From JAFGMQ01 sp036733345 (GTDB lineage Bacteria; Desulfobacterota; DSM-4660; Desulfatiglandales; Desulfatiglandaceae): a stretch of 64,000 bases of DNA. Under the pieces are notes generated by a model. It was given only the letters and a program-made list of their open reading frames with translations. It had not been told where the DNA came from and did not search any database. The DNA is taken from positions 1-64,000 of the forward strand of contig DAINAR010000011.1 in NCBI GenBank assembly GCA_036733345.1, given 5' to 3'. Shown here piece after piece: positions 17,063-26,481 of this stretch (the stretch's first letter is position 1; each line of letters opens with the position of its first letter). A program made the translations under genes and the position numbers.

Positions 17063-17806
17063 TTACTCCTTTCTTTCTATATTACCGCAATGAATACATT
17101 GCGGATTTCTATTAATTTTGAACTCCTTGAAGGTCATATCTAATCCATCAAAATGAAGAATCCTGTTCTCCAATAATTGCCCCACACCTGTTATATATTT
17201 AATCACCTCTGTAGCCTGGATAGCACCAATAACGGCAGGTGCCACTCCCATTACCGGAGATTTTTCTTCAGGTACGGGACCTTTATACATACACATCAAA
17301 CATGCAGTTTTATCCGGAATAACAGTCATGGCCCTTCCCTCAAAACCCCTGACAGCCCCATAAAAGAAAGGGATCTTTCGCTTGATAGCTACTCTGTTCA
17401 GTAGATACCTGGTTTGAAAATTGTCCATGGCGTCTACAATCATATCACATCCCTCAACGACCTTAGAAAGGTTATCTTTATCTATCCTGTCATTGACGGT
17501 ATCTATATTTATGCTAGGGTTAAGTCTTGAGAGTTTGTCAAATGCTGAATCCACCTTTTTTCTGCCGATATCCCCGTCCCAGTGTAGTATCTGCCTGTTT
17601 AGGTTGCTTATGTCCACCACATCATAATCAACAATCCGTATTGTGCCTATTCCAGCTGCGGCCAGGTAGAAAGAAACCGGCGAGCCCAGCCCTCCTGATC
17701 CTGCGATTAATACCTTTGCTTTTTTAAGCCTTTCTTGACCTTTCATCCCTATTTCTGGGATCAGGATCTGTCTATCATATCTTTCTCTCTCCCTTTTAGT
17801 CAGCAT
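17063..17806 (-). CDS. moeB: MoeB/ThiF-family adenylyltransferase
   Basis: 247 residues from the ATG at 17806, which has a GGAG site five bases upstream; an ATG seven codons earlier (17827) has none. The ATP-binding GSGGLGSPVSFYLAAAG (about 36-52), the following acidic strand VDYDVVDISNLNRQ and the zinc Cys pairs CLMC and CIHC are all present. It adenylates the C-terminal Gly of the adjacent MoaD-like protein. Family members serve molybdopterin, thiamine or cysteine pathways; pairing with MoaD and AOR favours the tungsten cofactor. A palindrome ACAAAACTATTTTGT (17824-17838) lies just upstream and could be an operator. Confidence 0.9.
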   Translation of the reverse strand: MLTKRERERYDRQILIPEIGMKGQERLKKAKVLIAGSGGLGSPVSFYLAAAGIGTIRIVDYDVVDISNLNRQILHWDGDIGRKKVDSAFDKLSRLNPSINIDTVNDRIDKDNLSKVVEGCDMIVDAMDNFQTRYLLNRVAIKRKIPFFYGAVRGFEGRAMTVIPDKTACLMCMYKGPVPEEKSPVMGVAPAVIGAIQATEVIKYITGVGQLLENRILHFDGLDMTFKEFKINRNPQCIHCGNIERKE

Positions 17807-18028
17807 AAATACTCCAATAATAGACAAAACTATTTTGTAAAAATAAACACGATTTTATACAAATCAATATTAGAGTTAATCTTAATTTGCTCAAAGGAAA
17901 ATGCAGAAAAATAACGACATGTCATTCTTATATGGTGGAAACAAAAACCTCTTTAAACATCCTTTTGCTTAGTATGACTTCCCTAATTAAACCAAATGGA
18001 TTTTTACTACTTTAACCAACGAAACACT

Positions 18029-18415
18029 TTATTTGTCCAGAATATCCGAGTCTTCATATATATTCCCTATCACGACGAGGAGATGAGGCTTCCATGGCAA
18101 ATGAATTCCCCTGTAATCATAGACGCAAAAACCTGCTTCATTCTCATTCCATTTGACAATATGTGTCGATTGCGGAATTCCTATCCTTCCGCATGTATCG
18201 TCTACGATATCACCTTCATAAATCTCATATCCATTCATATCATGCAATCCAGTAAATTGCTGAACCTCACACGAATCCAGTTTCAGGAGGCCTGTTTCTT
18301 GAGGATTACCTTTATACCAAATACCTGAAATTTCATTTTTAATAAAATCAATATGTTGAACTTCAAACATCTGTTTTCTGTTCCAGCTCCATGCCCTTAA
18401 TTTTAGGTACTTCAC
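18029..18415 (-). CDS. YopX-like protein (phage-type)
   Basis: 128 residues. The YopX fold is indicated by KLRAWSWNRKQMF at the start, QQFTGLHDMNGYEIYEGDIV in the middle (family consensus TGLxDxNGxEIYEGDIV) and VIGNIYEDSDIL at the end. YopX proteins are small hypothetical proteins of phages and prophages; their function is unknown. Here it stands alone with no phage genes on either side, so it is either a prophage remnant or a domesticated gene. The frame is intact. No convincing Shine-Dalgarno is visible beyond an AGGAGG-like CAGGAGGTTAATAAT just upstream, which is actually strong and supports expression. Confidence 0.8.
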   Translation of the reverse strand: MKYLKLRAWSWNRKQMFEVQHIDFIKNEISGIWYKGNPQETGLLKLDSCEVQQFTGLHDMNGYEIYEGDIVDDTCGRIGIPQSTHIVKWNENEAGFCVYDYRGIHLPWKPHLLVVIGNIYEDSDILDK

Positions 18416-18902
18416 AATTATTAACCTCCTGCAAAAACAAAAACGGATGCTGGAAATATTTTTAGGAGAAAATCTGACCCTTAATTTCCTTTTTATAACC
18501 GCTCGTTTTTTTAAAAAGGATAAGCGATATAAAATTAATGGTCAAGCTGTAAAGGGCTAATCATCTAAAATTATTAAGGCACTTAAGAAGATAAAAACAA
18601 ATCAATAATGTTTAGAAAACAGGTGATTACAAGGAGCGTTTGGGCTTGAAAATTCAATATTTTGTTTGACATAAAATGTAAAATTCCTTACGTTTCAAAT
18701 GACATCCCATAAAATTTTGGGTTGAGATAGAAAACTCACCTGAAAAACTTTAAAATTATGTCTTCAACAGCCGGCCTCTTGTCATCTTGTCTGACTCCGG
18801 AATGAAAGCAGCTTAGGATCTTGCTTAAGTATGCAATTGCTGGATAATGAGAATAATCAGACTCCTGATACTGGCCGACTGAATATTTTTTGAGTATCAG
18901 CC
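18416..18902. other. Intergenic region before eutA
   Basis: 487 bases, AT-rich, with no ORF that I would defend. A possible promoter is TTGACA (18666-18671) with TACGTT (18689-18694). I searched for a cobalamin riboswitch (AGYCAGGAGACC box) because EutA is B12-linked and found none. Confidence 0.35.
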
Positions 18903-20336
18903 ATGGAAATAAACAGAATCGAATTAATTTCTATAGGAATAGATGTAGGTAGTTCGACCAGTCACCTGGCCTTTTCAAAGCTCATATTAATTAGGGACAC
19001 CAAATCGGCCACTCAGCGTTTCCTGATTAGGGAAAGGAAGATTATCCATGAGGGAAAAATAATTGATACACCCTTACTTGATGACAAAACCATTGATACT
19101 GAAAGACTAACCACCTTTTTTAGGGAAGAATGTAATAATGCAGGGATAGACCCTGATGATATTCAGACCGGCGCGGTGATTGTCACAGGGGAGACGGCCA
19201 AAAAGCAGAATGCTCCACAGATAGCAGAGGCATTATCCAATGATGCAGGTAAATTTGTTGCGGCGACAGCAGGCCCAAATTTCGAGAGCCTTCTGGCTGC
19301 AATGGGTTCAGGCGCGACTGCAAGATCTAAAGAGCTTAATAAAACAATAATATCCTGCGATATAGGTGGCGGCACTTCAAACCTTGCCATATCCCAAAAT
19401 GGTGATGTTCTCTCAACAAGCTGCGTTTCAGTAGGAGGCAGGCTGATTGCCCTGGATTCGGAGGGAAAAATTACCCGGCTTAATGATCCGGCAATTCATG
19501 TTATGAAGGAAATTGGCCTGGATTACAAAATTGGAGATAAAATCCCACAAGAGGATCTTGAAAAAATTACATCAAAATTGTCTGAAGTATTATTTGAGGT
19601 TATGACGGGTCCGGCAAATTCCTCTCTTGCAAAGAAACTTATGGTGACTGAGGACCTGAATTTTCCGAAAACAATTGATGAATATGTTTTCTCAGGAGGA
19701 GTAGCAGAGTTCATATATGGGAGCCAGGGAGATTACAATGATATTGGAAAACTTCTTGCTGATAATATAGTTGCTCTGATACCCACTTTAAATACGCCTG
19801 TTTTTGAGCCTGTTAATAAAATTAGAGCAACCGTTATAGGAGCCGGGGCATACTCATTATCCATTTCAGGTTCATCCGGGTTTATGGACGAAAAGCTTAC
19901 TTTTCCCATAAGGAATATCCCCGTGCTCAGGGTGGATGTTGAGGAATCACGACTCAGTGCAGAACATATCATTTCAGAGATAAATACCGCATTTCGAAAA
20001 TTTGATTTAATCGAAGGGCAGGAGACTGTTGCCCTCTATTTTAAGGACCCGGTGCGGGTTAACTACCCTGATTTAGAGTTATTTGCAAAATCTATTGAAA
20101 CAGCGCTAAGCAATTCAATTGCAAGGGAGACCCTGGTTATTCTCATCTTCGAAAAGGACATAGCATGCAGCGTGGGAAATGTAATCAGGCGTGAAACCAG
20201 TTTAAAAAGGAATCTGCTGTCACTGGATGAATTATCATTGAATGATGGAGATTGGATTGATATCAGTGAACCTTTAGTCGGTCGTCAGGTATTTCCGGTT
20301 ACAGTAAAATCTCTTGTTTTTCCTATTAATGAATAA
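18903..20336 (+). CDS. eutA: EutA-like ethanolamine ammonia-lyase reactivating factor
   Basis: 477 residues, normal for EutA. The actin-like ATPase phosphate 1 motif IGIDVGSSTSHLAFSK opens the protein and the phosphate 2 motif SCDIGGGTSNLAI is near residue 150. EutA uses ATP to exchange damaged adenosylcobalamin from EutBC. The ammonia-lyase genes eutB and eutC, and any microcompartment genes, are absent from the window, so this copy is an orphan. It may act on EutBC encoded elsewhere, or reactivate another corrinoid enzyme. It is monocistronic and convergent with mobB. Confidence 0.85.
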   Translation: MEINRIELISIGIDVGSSTSHLAFSKLILIRDTKSATQRFLIRERKIIHEGKIIDTPLLDDKTIDTERLTTFFREECNNAGIDPDDIQTGAVIVTGETAKKQNAPQIAEALSNDAGKFVAATAGPNFESLLAAMGSGATARSKELNKTIISCDIGGGTSNLAISQNGDVLSTSCVSVGGRLIALDSEGKITRLNDPAIHVMKEIGLDYKIGDKIPQEDLEKITSKLSEVLFEVMTGPANSSLAKKLMVTEDLNFPKTIDEYVFSGGVAEFIYGSQGDYNDIGKLLADNIVALIPTLNTPVFEPVNKIRATVIGAGAYSLSISGSSGFMDEKLTFPIRNIPVLRVDVEESRLSAEHIISEINTAFRKFDLIEGQETVALYFKDPVRVNYPDLELFAKSIETALSNSIARETLVILIFEKDIACSVGNVIRRETSLKRNLLSLDELSLNDGDWIDISEPLVGRQVFPVTVKSLVFPINE

Positions 20337-20510
20337 TTATTTGAATGTTTCTTGATTGGGGCGAAGTCGCGTTCCAATACAAGGCATTATTTTTTTGATT
20401 TTTCTCTAAGCCTCATATGGATATCTTTGCCTTCTCACCACTTTAAATACGTCATGCTCAGAAATGCCTTAACCCAAGCAGAGCCATCCTTTCGCAATTT
20501 CAAATCATAG

Positions 20511-21215
20511 TCAAATCTCTATCTGAACTTTCCCTTTTTTTGTCCCCTTTAAAGTCGATATCATTGCAAGTATTGTGTTTTTAAACATTTCAGATGTGAA
20601 TGAGTTAAGAGGTAAAGCAATACCGTCAACTTTTACTGAAACAGGAGGATTCAGCGATACACATTTGTCAATTGACTCATTCTTGCTTACTATTTCTTTT
20701 GCAAGATTATAGCAAGTTTCATATCCGCATGCGCCGCAATCTAAATTAGGTAACTTAAAAGCTTCTGACATTGCAATGAATGCAATCTTATTAATATGTT
20801 CTTGATTATTAATCTGAAAATCAGCAATATCTTCCTTGAAACTGGCAGTAGCTACCTGCAGCCCATCTAATAATTCATTTTCTTCGTTCTTATCTCTCAA
20901 GCATACGATCTTTGGGAATGTCTTTTCGTTCTTAAAACCTTCAATAAATACTATATCCGAATCAAATAAAGCAAGCATATCCTCAACTGATTTATTGCCT
21001 TGCAGCAATATTTCTGACTCGTTTTGAGAAACAGCCCAAATCATTTTTACATGAGGTTTATATCTGGAGGAGTCTGTATCAGGAAAATTCATTTCACCGG
21101 AAACATGTTTAAGAATTCCGACACTAATTCCCTGTTGAGATAGTTCCTGAGACAGCTTTACTCCCAATGTTGTCTTTCCGCTTTTTTTGTATCCAGTAAT
21201 ACCGACAACTTTCAT
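20511..21215 (-). CDS. mobB: MobB with C-terminal 4Fe-4S domain
   Basis: 234 residues. The N-terminal P-loop is GYKKSGKTTLGVKL (about 7-20), followed by the MobB pattern ILKHVSGEMNFPDTDSSRY and IVFIEGFKNEKTFPKIV. A Cys-rich segment CGACGYETC...C (about 159-183) is a four-Cys Fes-type [4Fe-4S] domain as in RnfB and acetyl-CoA synthase gamma subunits. MobB helps form the guanine dinucleotide form of the pterin cofactor. The added cluster is unusual compared with E. coli MobB but is known in anaerobes. It probably serves formate dehydrogenases or other bis-MGD enzymes. The divergent degP gene is 340 bases away. Confidence 0.85.
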   Translation of the reverse strand: MKVVGITGYKKSGKTTLGVKLSQELSQQGISVGILKHVSGEMNFPDTDSSRYKPHVKMIWAVSQNESEILLQGNKSVEDMLALFDSDIVFIEGFKNEKTFPKIVCLRDKNEENELLDGLQVATASFKEDIADFQINNQEHINKIAFIAMSEAFKLPNLDCGACGYETCYNLAKEIVSKNESIDKCVSLNPPVSVKVDGIALPLNSFTSEMFKNTILAMISTLKGTKKGKVQIEI

Positions 21216-21555
21216 CTTTGATTCTCCTTTGGTTTTTTATCATTTAAGAAATTAAAAACTGTGCAAAATAAAAATCGTTGAAAGCATATTAAAAATTAAA
21301 ATTTCTTTAATCCTGTTAAAATAATCCTAGATGCCAGAAAGGCAATATATAAATAAATATTCACTCCTGCTGCATGCTGTAGGCATTCCCATGATCTTCC
21401 CAGCTAGATAATATAATTGTGATCATACAATAATCTGAAGTCAAACATTACAATTTAATAATCTTTGGATCATAGTAAGGTTAACTCTCTGTTTTATAAT
21501 ATTCGGTAAAGTCACAGGTGAAAACTGTATATAAAAAATAGGGAGGCAAAATGCT

Positions 21556-22992
21556 ATGGAAAAGAAAAACAAATTTATGAGAGCTATGGTTGTGTTATGT
21601 ATTTTCGTGAGCTTATTTGCATTCAGTACTCAGCTGGCAACAGCATCAAAAAATACATCAACCCAGATGGTTCCTGGAAATTTCAGTGAACTTGCCCAAA
21701 AGGCAAAACCAGGAGTTGTTAATATCCGGACAGTCAAAACAGTAAAAGATGGAGGTCGCGTATATCGGCATTTTTTTGGAAATCCATTTGGCAAAAATGA
21801 TCCTTTCAAGGATTTTTTTTCTCCATTCCAGGAGGGAGGGCCTTCTAGAGATTTCAAACAGCAGAGTCTAGGCTCCGGCTTTGTAGTTGACAAGGCGGGT
21901 TACATAGTAACAAACAATCATGTTATTGAAAGCGCAGATCAGATAAATGTAAAGCTTGCTGACGGCAAGGAGTATGATGCCAAACTGGTAGGGAGAGACC
22001 CCAAGACAGATCTGGCATTGATAAAGATAGAAGCATCCGGCGGTTTAACAGCCCTTGAAATGGGAGATTCGGATACTCTTGAAGTTGGCAAGTGGGTAGT
22101 GGCGATTGGAAGCCCTTTTGGGCTTGAACAGACCGTTACTGCCGGGATAGTGAGTGCCAAAGGACGGACTATTGGGGCCGGTCCGTATGACGATTTTATT
22201 CAGACAGACGCATCAATCAATCCAGGCAACTCTGGTGGTCCGCTCATCAATATGGAAGGAAAGGTTGTAGGTATTAACACAGCAATTATCGCAAATGGAC
22301 AGGGTATTGGGTTTGCTATCCCCGTCAATCTGGCCAAGGGAATAATTGAGCAGCTAAAGAACGGTGGAGCAGTCAAACGGGGATGGCTGGGTGTAGGTAT
22401 TCAGGATATTTCGCCTGAACTGGCCGAATACTATGGGCTGAAGGACACAAAAGGTGTGCTGGTAACCCATGTATATGAAGGAGATCCTGCTGATAAGGGA
22501 GGAATAAAAACCGGAGATATTATTACCGCAATAAATGAGAAGGCCGTTTCTTCCAGCCGTGAACTGTCCCGAATTATTGCAGAGGCTGGAACTGGAAAGC
22601 GAGTCGCTATTTCCCTGATCCGTAATGGAGAAAATCTGAACGTTTATGTGGAGCTCACCAAACGAAATGATGAAGAGCTGGCAGATAATAAAAAACCCGG
22701 AGATACTGGAAAATTTGGACTTAAACTTGCGGAACTCACTCCGGATCTCGCTCGGCGCACAGGCTATTCTGACGAGGAAAAGGGAGTCGTTGTCATTGAT
22801 ATTGAGGCGGGAAGCAAAGCAGAGACAGCAGGCATTCAGCGGGGTGATCTCATCAAAGAGATCAACCATGTTACTGTGGCTGATTTGAAGGACTATAAAA
22901 ATCAGCTGGACAAAATAAAGAAAGGGGACCCTGCCCTGCTCCTTATTAAAAGAATAAATGCAGGTCTGATTGCAGTAAAGATTGTTAAATGA
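21556..22992 (+). CDS. degP: DegP/HtrA-type periplasmic serine protease
   Basis: 478 residues. A signal peptide of about 30 residues ends near STQLATASK. The trypsin-like domain has His in VTNNHVIE, Asp in TDLALIKI and Ser in NPGNSGGPL; two PDZ domains follow (about 285-375 and 390-475). Do-family proteases degrade or refold damaged envelope proteins. The ribosome-binding site GGGAGG is well placed before the ATG. It is monocistronic with its own terminator. DegQ or MucD names would be equally valid. Confidence 0.93.
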   Translation: MEKKNKFMRAMVVLCIFVSLFAFSTQLATASKNTSTQMVPGNFSELAQKAKPGVVNIRTVKTVKDGGRVYRHFFGNPFGKNDPFKDFFSPFQEGGPSRDFKQQSLGSGFVVDKAGYIVTNNHVIESADQINVKLADGKEYDAKLVGRDPKTDLALIKIEASGGLTALEMGDSDTLEVGKWVVAIGSPFGLEQTVTAGIVSAKGRTIGAGPYDDFIQTDASINPGNSGGPLINMEGKVVGINTAIIANGQGIGFAIPVNLAKGIIEQLKNGGAVKRGWLGVGIQDISPELAEYYGLKDTKGVLVTHVYEGDPADKGGIKTGDIITAINEKAVSSSRELSRIIAEAGTGKRVAISLIRNGENLNVYVELTKRNDEELADNKKPGDTGKFGLKLAELTPDLARRTGYSDEEKGVVVIDIEAGSKAETAGIQRGDLIKEINHVTVADLKDYKNQLDKIKKGDPALLLIKRINAGLIAVKIVK

Positions 22993-23018
22993 ACCAGGCA
23001 GCTGATGCCGCCATTCTC

Positions 23019-23048
23019 AAAGCCGGAGGTATTATATCTTCCGGCTTT
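23019..23048 (+). terminator. Probable terminator of degP
   Basis: The stem AAAGCCGGA (23019-23027) pairs with TCCGGCTTT (23040-23048) across a 12-base AT-rich loop, 27 bases after the stop. The T-run is short, so efficiency is uncertain. Confidence 0.65.
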
Positions 23049-23185
23049 GATCTAATATCTGTCAGCCTAAGTGGCAAAAGGTCCTGAATCACATGAGGGT
23101 TGCATCAGACGGCTTATACTAGACCTTAGCCAGGTTCAATCCTCTAAAATGTGCGAGTAAGCGGGAGAATCCAATAAATATATTT

Positions 23186-24475
23186 TCATATTACTGGCTG
23201 ATTAAAGTAGCCCAGTTCCACATCCGGAAACTCATTACGAATTTGCTCTGCGCCCTGTTTTATTCCTATGGCCTGAGAGCTGGACAGAGGCATATTGTCA
23301 AGATAATACTGTGGATCAATGTTAAGATTTTTAAAATGAATAAAATTAACAGAAGTTTTTCTGATGAGTACTTTTAATGAATCAATCTCCTCTTGCTGGT
23401 CCGTGATTCCAGGAAAGATCAGATAATTTATCATGGTGTATATTCCCATTTCTTTTGATAGCGCAATGGAGGATACAACATCTTCGAAATTATAATTTCT
23501 GGGACGGTAATAGGCCTTGTAAAAATCAGGCCTTGCACTATTCAAACTTATTCGAATTGAATCCAGTCCACTATCTATAATATTACGGATTCGTTCAGGC
23601 GAACTTCCGTTAGTATTAAGATTTATGGTTCCCATGGATGTTTGACTCCTGATTCTTTTAATACTATCGGAAATAAGCATGTACTCTGTCAGGGGTTCTC
23701 CTTCACAACCCTGCCCAAAGCTGACAATCGCTTCTGGAGATTTTTTCAGGTGATTCACCGCAAGAGATACAATTTCTTCAACAGAAGGTCTGATAGACAA
23801 CCTCTGATGAGAAGCCTGACAGGAATCATCGGACTGAAGTGATATGCAGCCAAGGCAGGCTGCATTGCATGTTCGGCTGACAGGCAGGGGGGCTTCCCAT
23901 CTTTCAAAGAAAAGGTTTTTAGCAGCAAAACAGTGGTTTTTGGTGGCACAGTTAACGAGGTGTTCAATAAGGGAGCCACACGTATGCATTTTCTTATATC
24001 TCTTTATTGCTGGGACTAATTTCCTGTCATCATAATTTCTGGGATCCCAAGTGTGATTATACTCAATTCTGAATCCCGCAGCCCAGTATTTATCATCCTT
24101 AAAACCTACTGCAGTATAAGCCCACATTGGCAGTATAAAGTCTTTTAAACTATAATCAACTGCAGGGAGATAGCTTCTTACCAAGCCAGGTTCGAGAAAT
24201 GCAGCTACAGCATAACAATTAATTCTTCTTCCGTTAATTTCGACATCAGTAACGATTTCATATTTCCCCGTATAGGGATTAAGGCCTATGGGTGGGCATT
24301 TTGGAATATAAAACAATTTGCTGAATTCCGGCATTGGAATAAGATCATCCATTTTCGGCACAACGGGTTTTTTACCGGAAAAGCAAGCTATCCGAAAATA
24401 TGGATGATCATATATTATACCTTCATCATCCGCAAAAAGAAGAAAAGGAAGGCTTTTTAAATCAGTATTATTCAT
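23186..24475 (-). CDS. Radical SAM protein of unknown function
   Basis: 429 residues. An unassigned N-terminal region of about 190 residues precedes the radical SAM domain with CNAACLGC (about 204-211), the canonical CxxxCxxC. Further features are the FGQGCEGEPL segment (GGE-like motif), INLNTNGSSPE and SGLDSIRISLNSA, typical of SPASM/twitch-lineage radical SAM proteins, though a C-terminal Cys cluster is absent. The N-terminal part contains several Cys and His (HTCGSLIEHLVNCATKNHC) that might hold an extra cluster. Substrate unknown. It is monocistronic, just left of the second structured repeat. Confidence 0.75.
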   Translation of the reverse strand: MNNTDLKSLPFLLFADDEGIIYDHPYFRIACFSGKKPVVPKMDDLIPMPEFSKLFYIPKCPPIGLNPYTGKYEIVTDVEINGRRINCYAVAAFLEPGLVRSYLPAVDYSLKDFILPMWAYTAVGFKDDKYWAAGFRIEYNHTWDPRNYDDRKLVPAIKRYKKMHTCGSLIEHLVNCATKNHCFAAKNLFFERWEAPLPVSRTCNAACLGCISLQSDDSCQASHQRLSIRPSVEEIVSLAVNHLKKSPEAIVSFGQGCEGEPLTEYMLISDSIKRIRSQTSMGTINLNTNGSSPERIRNIIDSGLDSIRISLNSARPDFYKAYYRPRNYNFEDVVSSIALSKEMGIYTMINYLIFPGITDQQEEIDSLKVLIRKTSVNFIHFKNLNIDPQYYLDNMPLSSSQAIGIKQGAEQIRNEFPDVELGYFNQPVI

Positions 24476-24644
24476 AGCACACGATATATAACCAGAAACG
24501 TATTTTTATAAATTCGTAAAATGCTTTTCAATAATTCATCAAGAGAGACATCATAAAAATCATCTCCACATGACTGGAGAAATAAATTAACTCTCTTTTA
24601 CGGAATATTACAACCTATAATTCAGCATAGTTGGATTCAAGCCA
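24476..24644. other. Intergenic region between the radical SAM gene and repeat copy 2
   Basis: 169 bases of AT-rich sequence. Nothing recognisable beyond the divergent promoter region expected for the minus-strand gene. Confidence 0.3.
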
Positions 24645-24907
24645 AACTTGACGGACTCGCAAAAAGTCGTAACCCCGGTGAAAACGGGAGGCAGATGCCT
24701 CATAAGTGCTTGAAAAGACTGGATTCCGGCCCCGAACAGGAATCCGGGACAGGCTGGAGTTTACCCGCCAATGTTTTTGGCGGGTTTATCCGCCAGTTTT
24801 TGTGGAGGATTTATCCGCCAGTTTTTGTGGCGGATTTAACCTGCACTTGATTCGGGGCCGGAATGAAGGAAAGAGAGCATTTTTGACTTTTTGCGGGTTC
24901 ATCAAAC
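24645..24907. repeat. Structured dispersed repeat, copy 2
   Basis: About 263 bp, related to 221-460. Terminal arms are ACTCGCAAAAAGTC (24655-24668) on the left and GACTTTTTGCGGGTTC on the right. The 14-bp inner inverted repeat is ATTCCGGCCCCGAA (24723-24736) with TTCGGGGCCGGAAT (24851-24864). It has three 25-bp units (24759-24783, 24784-24808, 24809-24833) plus a partial fourth, one more than copy 1; the first forms a perfect CCCGCCAA/TTGGCGGG hairpin. It stands just before the two-component genes. Confidence 0.8.
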
Positions 24908-24977
24908 TTATAAGCTAATATGTTGACGTTTCTCCTTTTTTGAGCATAGAATATTATTTATATTATATCCTATAATA

Positions 24978-26474
24978 ATGTCTCGTGGATTTAAAACCCT
25001 AAAGTTATATAATTTCCTTATTATGTCAGAAAATATAAAAAGCTCCAAAATAAAAGGAAGGCAATTTCGACTGGTAAAATTCTTTGCCTATACAAGCTTT
25101 ATAGTATTGATTATATTTAGTTTTCCATTTTCAGTTGTTATCTCGCAACAAGCTAAAGATATTTTAATGAAAAGCTATGAGAATTATGCACGATTATTGG
25201 GTGAAAATCTGAACTATCAGGTATTTCAGAATTTTGTAATTCCTGTTACCAGTGGAGCAGGTAAAATAAGGCTGAGAGAAAAAAAACAGTATGAATGGAT
25301 GGATGAAATTGTAAGAAATACAATACATGGCTTCAATATTGAGCTTGTAAATATTTATGATATACGCAAGGGAGTGATTGCCTATAGCACAGATTCCAAT
25401 TTGCTGGGAAAGGAGGTCACAGAAAGCCTTGAGTACAAAAAGGCTGTTAAAGGCGAGGTTTCTTCACGGCTGTTATCCGGAGCAGATGAAAATTGGGGCT
25501 TTAAAATAGAAAGGATAGGAGGAAAAAAGAAATTCAGGACATATATCCCCTTTAAGGGTGTGGCACCATTTACAGGAGAAGGATATGTCCTGGGTGTATT
25601 TGAATTAATACAGGACCTTTCAAAGGAATATCAATCAATAGTTAAATTTCAATACCTTATCTTCAGTCTATCTATCGTAATTATGGGGATGATATTTATA
25701 GCTCTTTTATTAATTGTACATAAGGCTGAAAGAATAATTGAGCAAAGGGCTGAAGAGCAAAGAGAACTTCAGTCCCAATTGGAACAGGCAGAACGTCTGG
25801 CCGCCCTGGGACAGATGGTCGCAGGGGTTTCACACGAGATCAGAAATCCTCTCGGTATTATTCGAAGCACAGCCGAATTGCTGGGAGCAATGCCGGATTC
25901 AAAGGAGGGTCAAAAGAAGCTGTCCGAGGTCATTGTTGAGGAATCAAGTCGACTGAATAATATTGTAACCGAATTTATGGACTTCGCCCGACCTATGAAT
26001 CCAGATCTTAAAGATTGTTATCTGGAAGAGATAATAAGGAAAAATCTTCAGTTCCTCGAACCCGAATTTTTAAAAAATAATATAATGGTTAATGATAATT
26101 TAAATGGACGCTCTTTTAAAATAAAGGCTGATCCTCAGCAAATTTACAGGGCGTTTCTAAACATATTCATTAATTCAATTCAATCAATAAATGGTGGTGG
26201 AGGCAATCTAACTATAAGCGTCGAAGAAAAAAGGGACCATTTTATAATTATTATTGAAGATACTGGATCAGGTATCATGGAAGAAAATTTAATAAAGATT
26301 TTTAATCCTTTTTTCAGCACAAAAGACAAAGGGAGTGGCCTTGGCCTTTCAATTGTAAGAAATATTATTGAAGCACATAAAGGTTCTATTAGAATTGAAA
26401 GCAATGTTGAAGACCCTTCAAGAGGAAAGCCCTCCGGAACAAAAAATATTATTATATTGCCAAAAAAGAAATAG
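24978..26474 (+). CDS. Membrane sensor histidine kinase (NtrB/ZraS type)
   Basis: 498 residues. Two membrane segments (about 33-53 and 222-246) bracket an extracytoplasmic sensor of about 170 residues. The dimerisation domain carries the phospho-acceptor His in GVSHEIRNPLGIIRS (about residue 285), followed by the ATPase domain with N box NIFINSIQSI, G1 EDTGSGI and G2 KGSGLGLSIV. The start could also be the ATG at 25023; neither has a clear ribosome site. It is followed after 7 bases by its cognate sigma-54 activator. The sensor ligand is unknown. Confidence 0.9.
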   Translation: MSRGFKTLKLYNFLIMSENIKSSKIKGRQFRLVKFFAYTSFIVLIIFSFPFSVVISQQAKDILMKSYENYARLLGENLNYQVFQNFVIPVTSGAGKIRLREKKQYEWMDEIVRNTIHGFNIELVNIYDIRKGVIAYSTDSNLLGKEVTESLEYKKAVKGEVSSRLLSGADENWGFKIERIGGKKKFRTYIPFKGVAPFTGEGYVLGVFELIQDLSKEYQSIVKFQYLIFSLSIVIMGMIFIALLLIVHKAERIIEQRAEEQRELQSQLEQAERLAALGQMVAGVSHEIRNPLGIIRSTAELLGAMPDSKEGQKKLSEVIVEESSRLNNIVTEFMDFARPMNPDLKDCYLEEIIRKNLQFLEPEFLKNNIMVNDNLNGRSFKIKADPQQIYRAFLNIFINSIQSINGGGGNLTISVEEKRDHFIIIIEDTGSGIMEENLIKIFNPFFSTKDKGSGLGLSIVRNIIEAHKGSIRIESNVEDPSRGKPSGTKNIIILPKKK

Positions 26475-26481
26475 GGTTTTT

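Noticed and set aside
18416..18902. Cobalamin riboswitch before eutA
   Set aside because: No B12-box consensus seen; the CAGACTCCTGATACTGG segment is only a loose resemblance.
24706..24918. Open frame inside repeat copy 2
   Set aside because: It follows the tandem units and has no protein-like composition or ribosome site.
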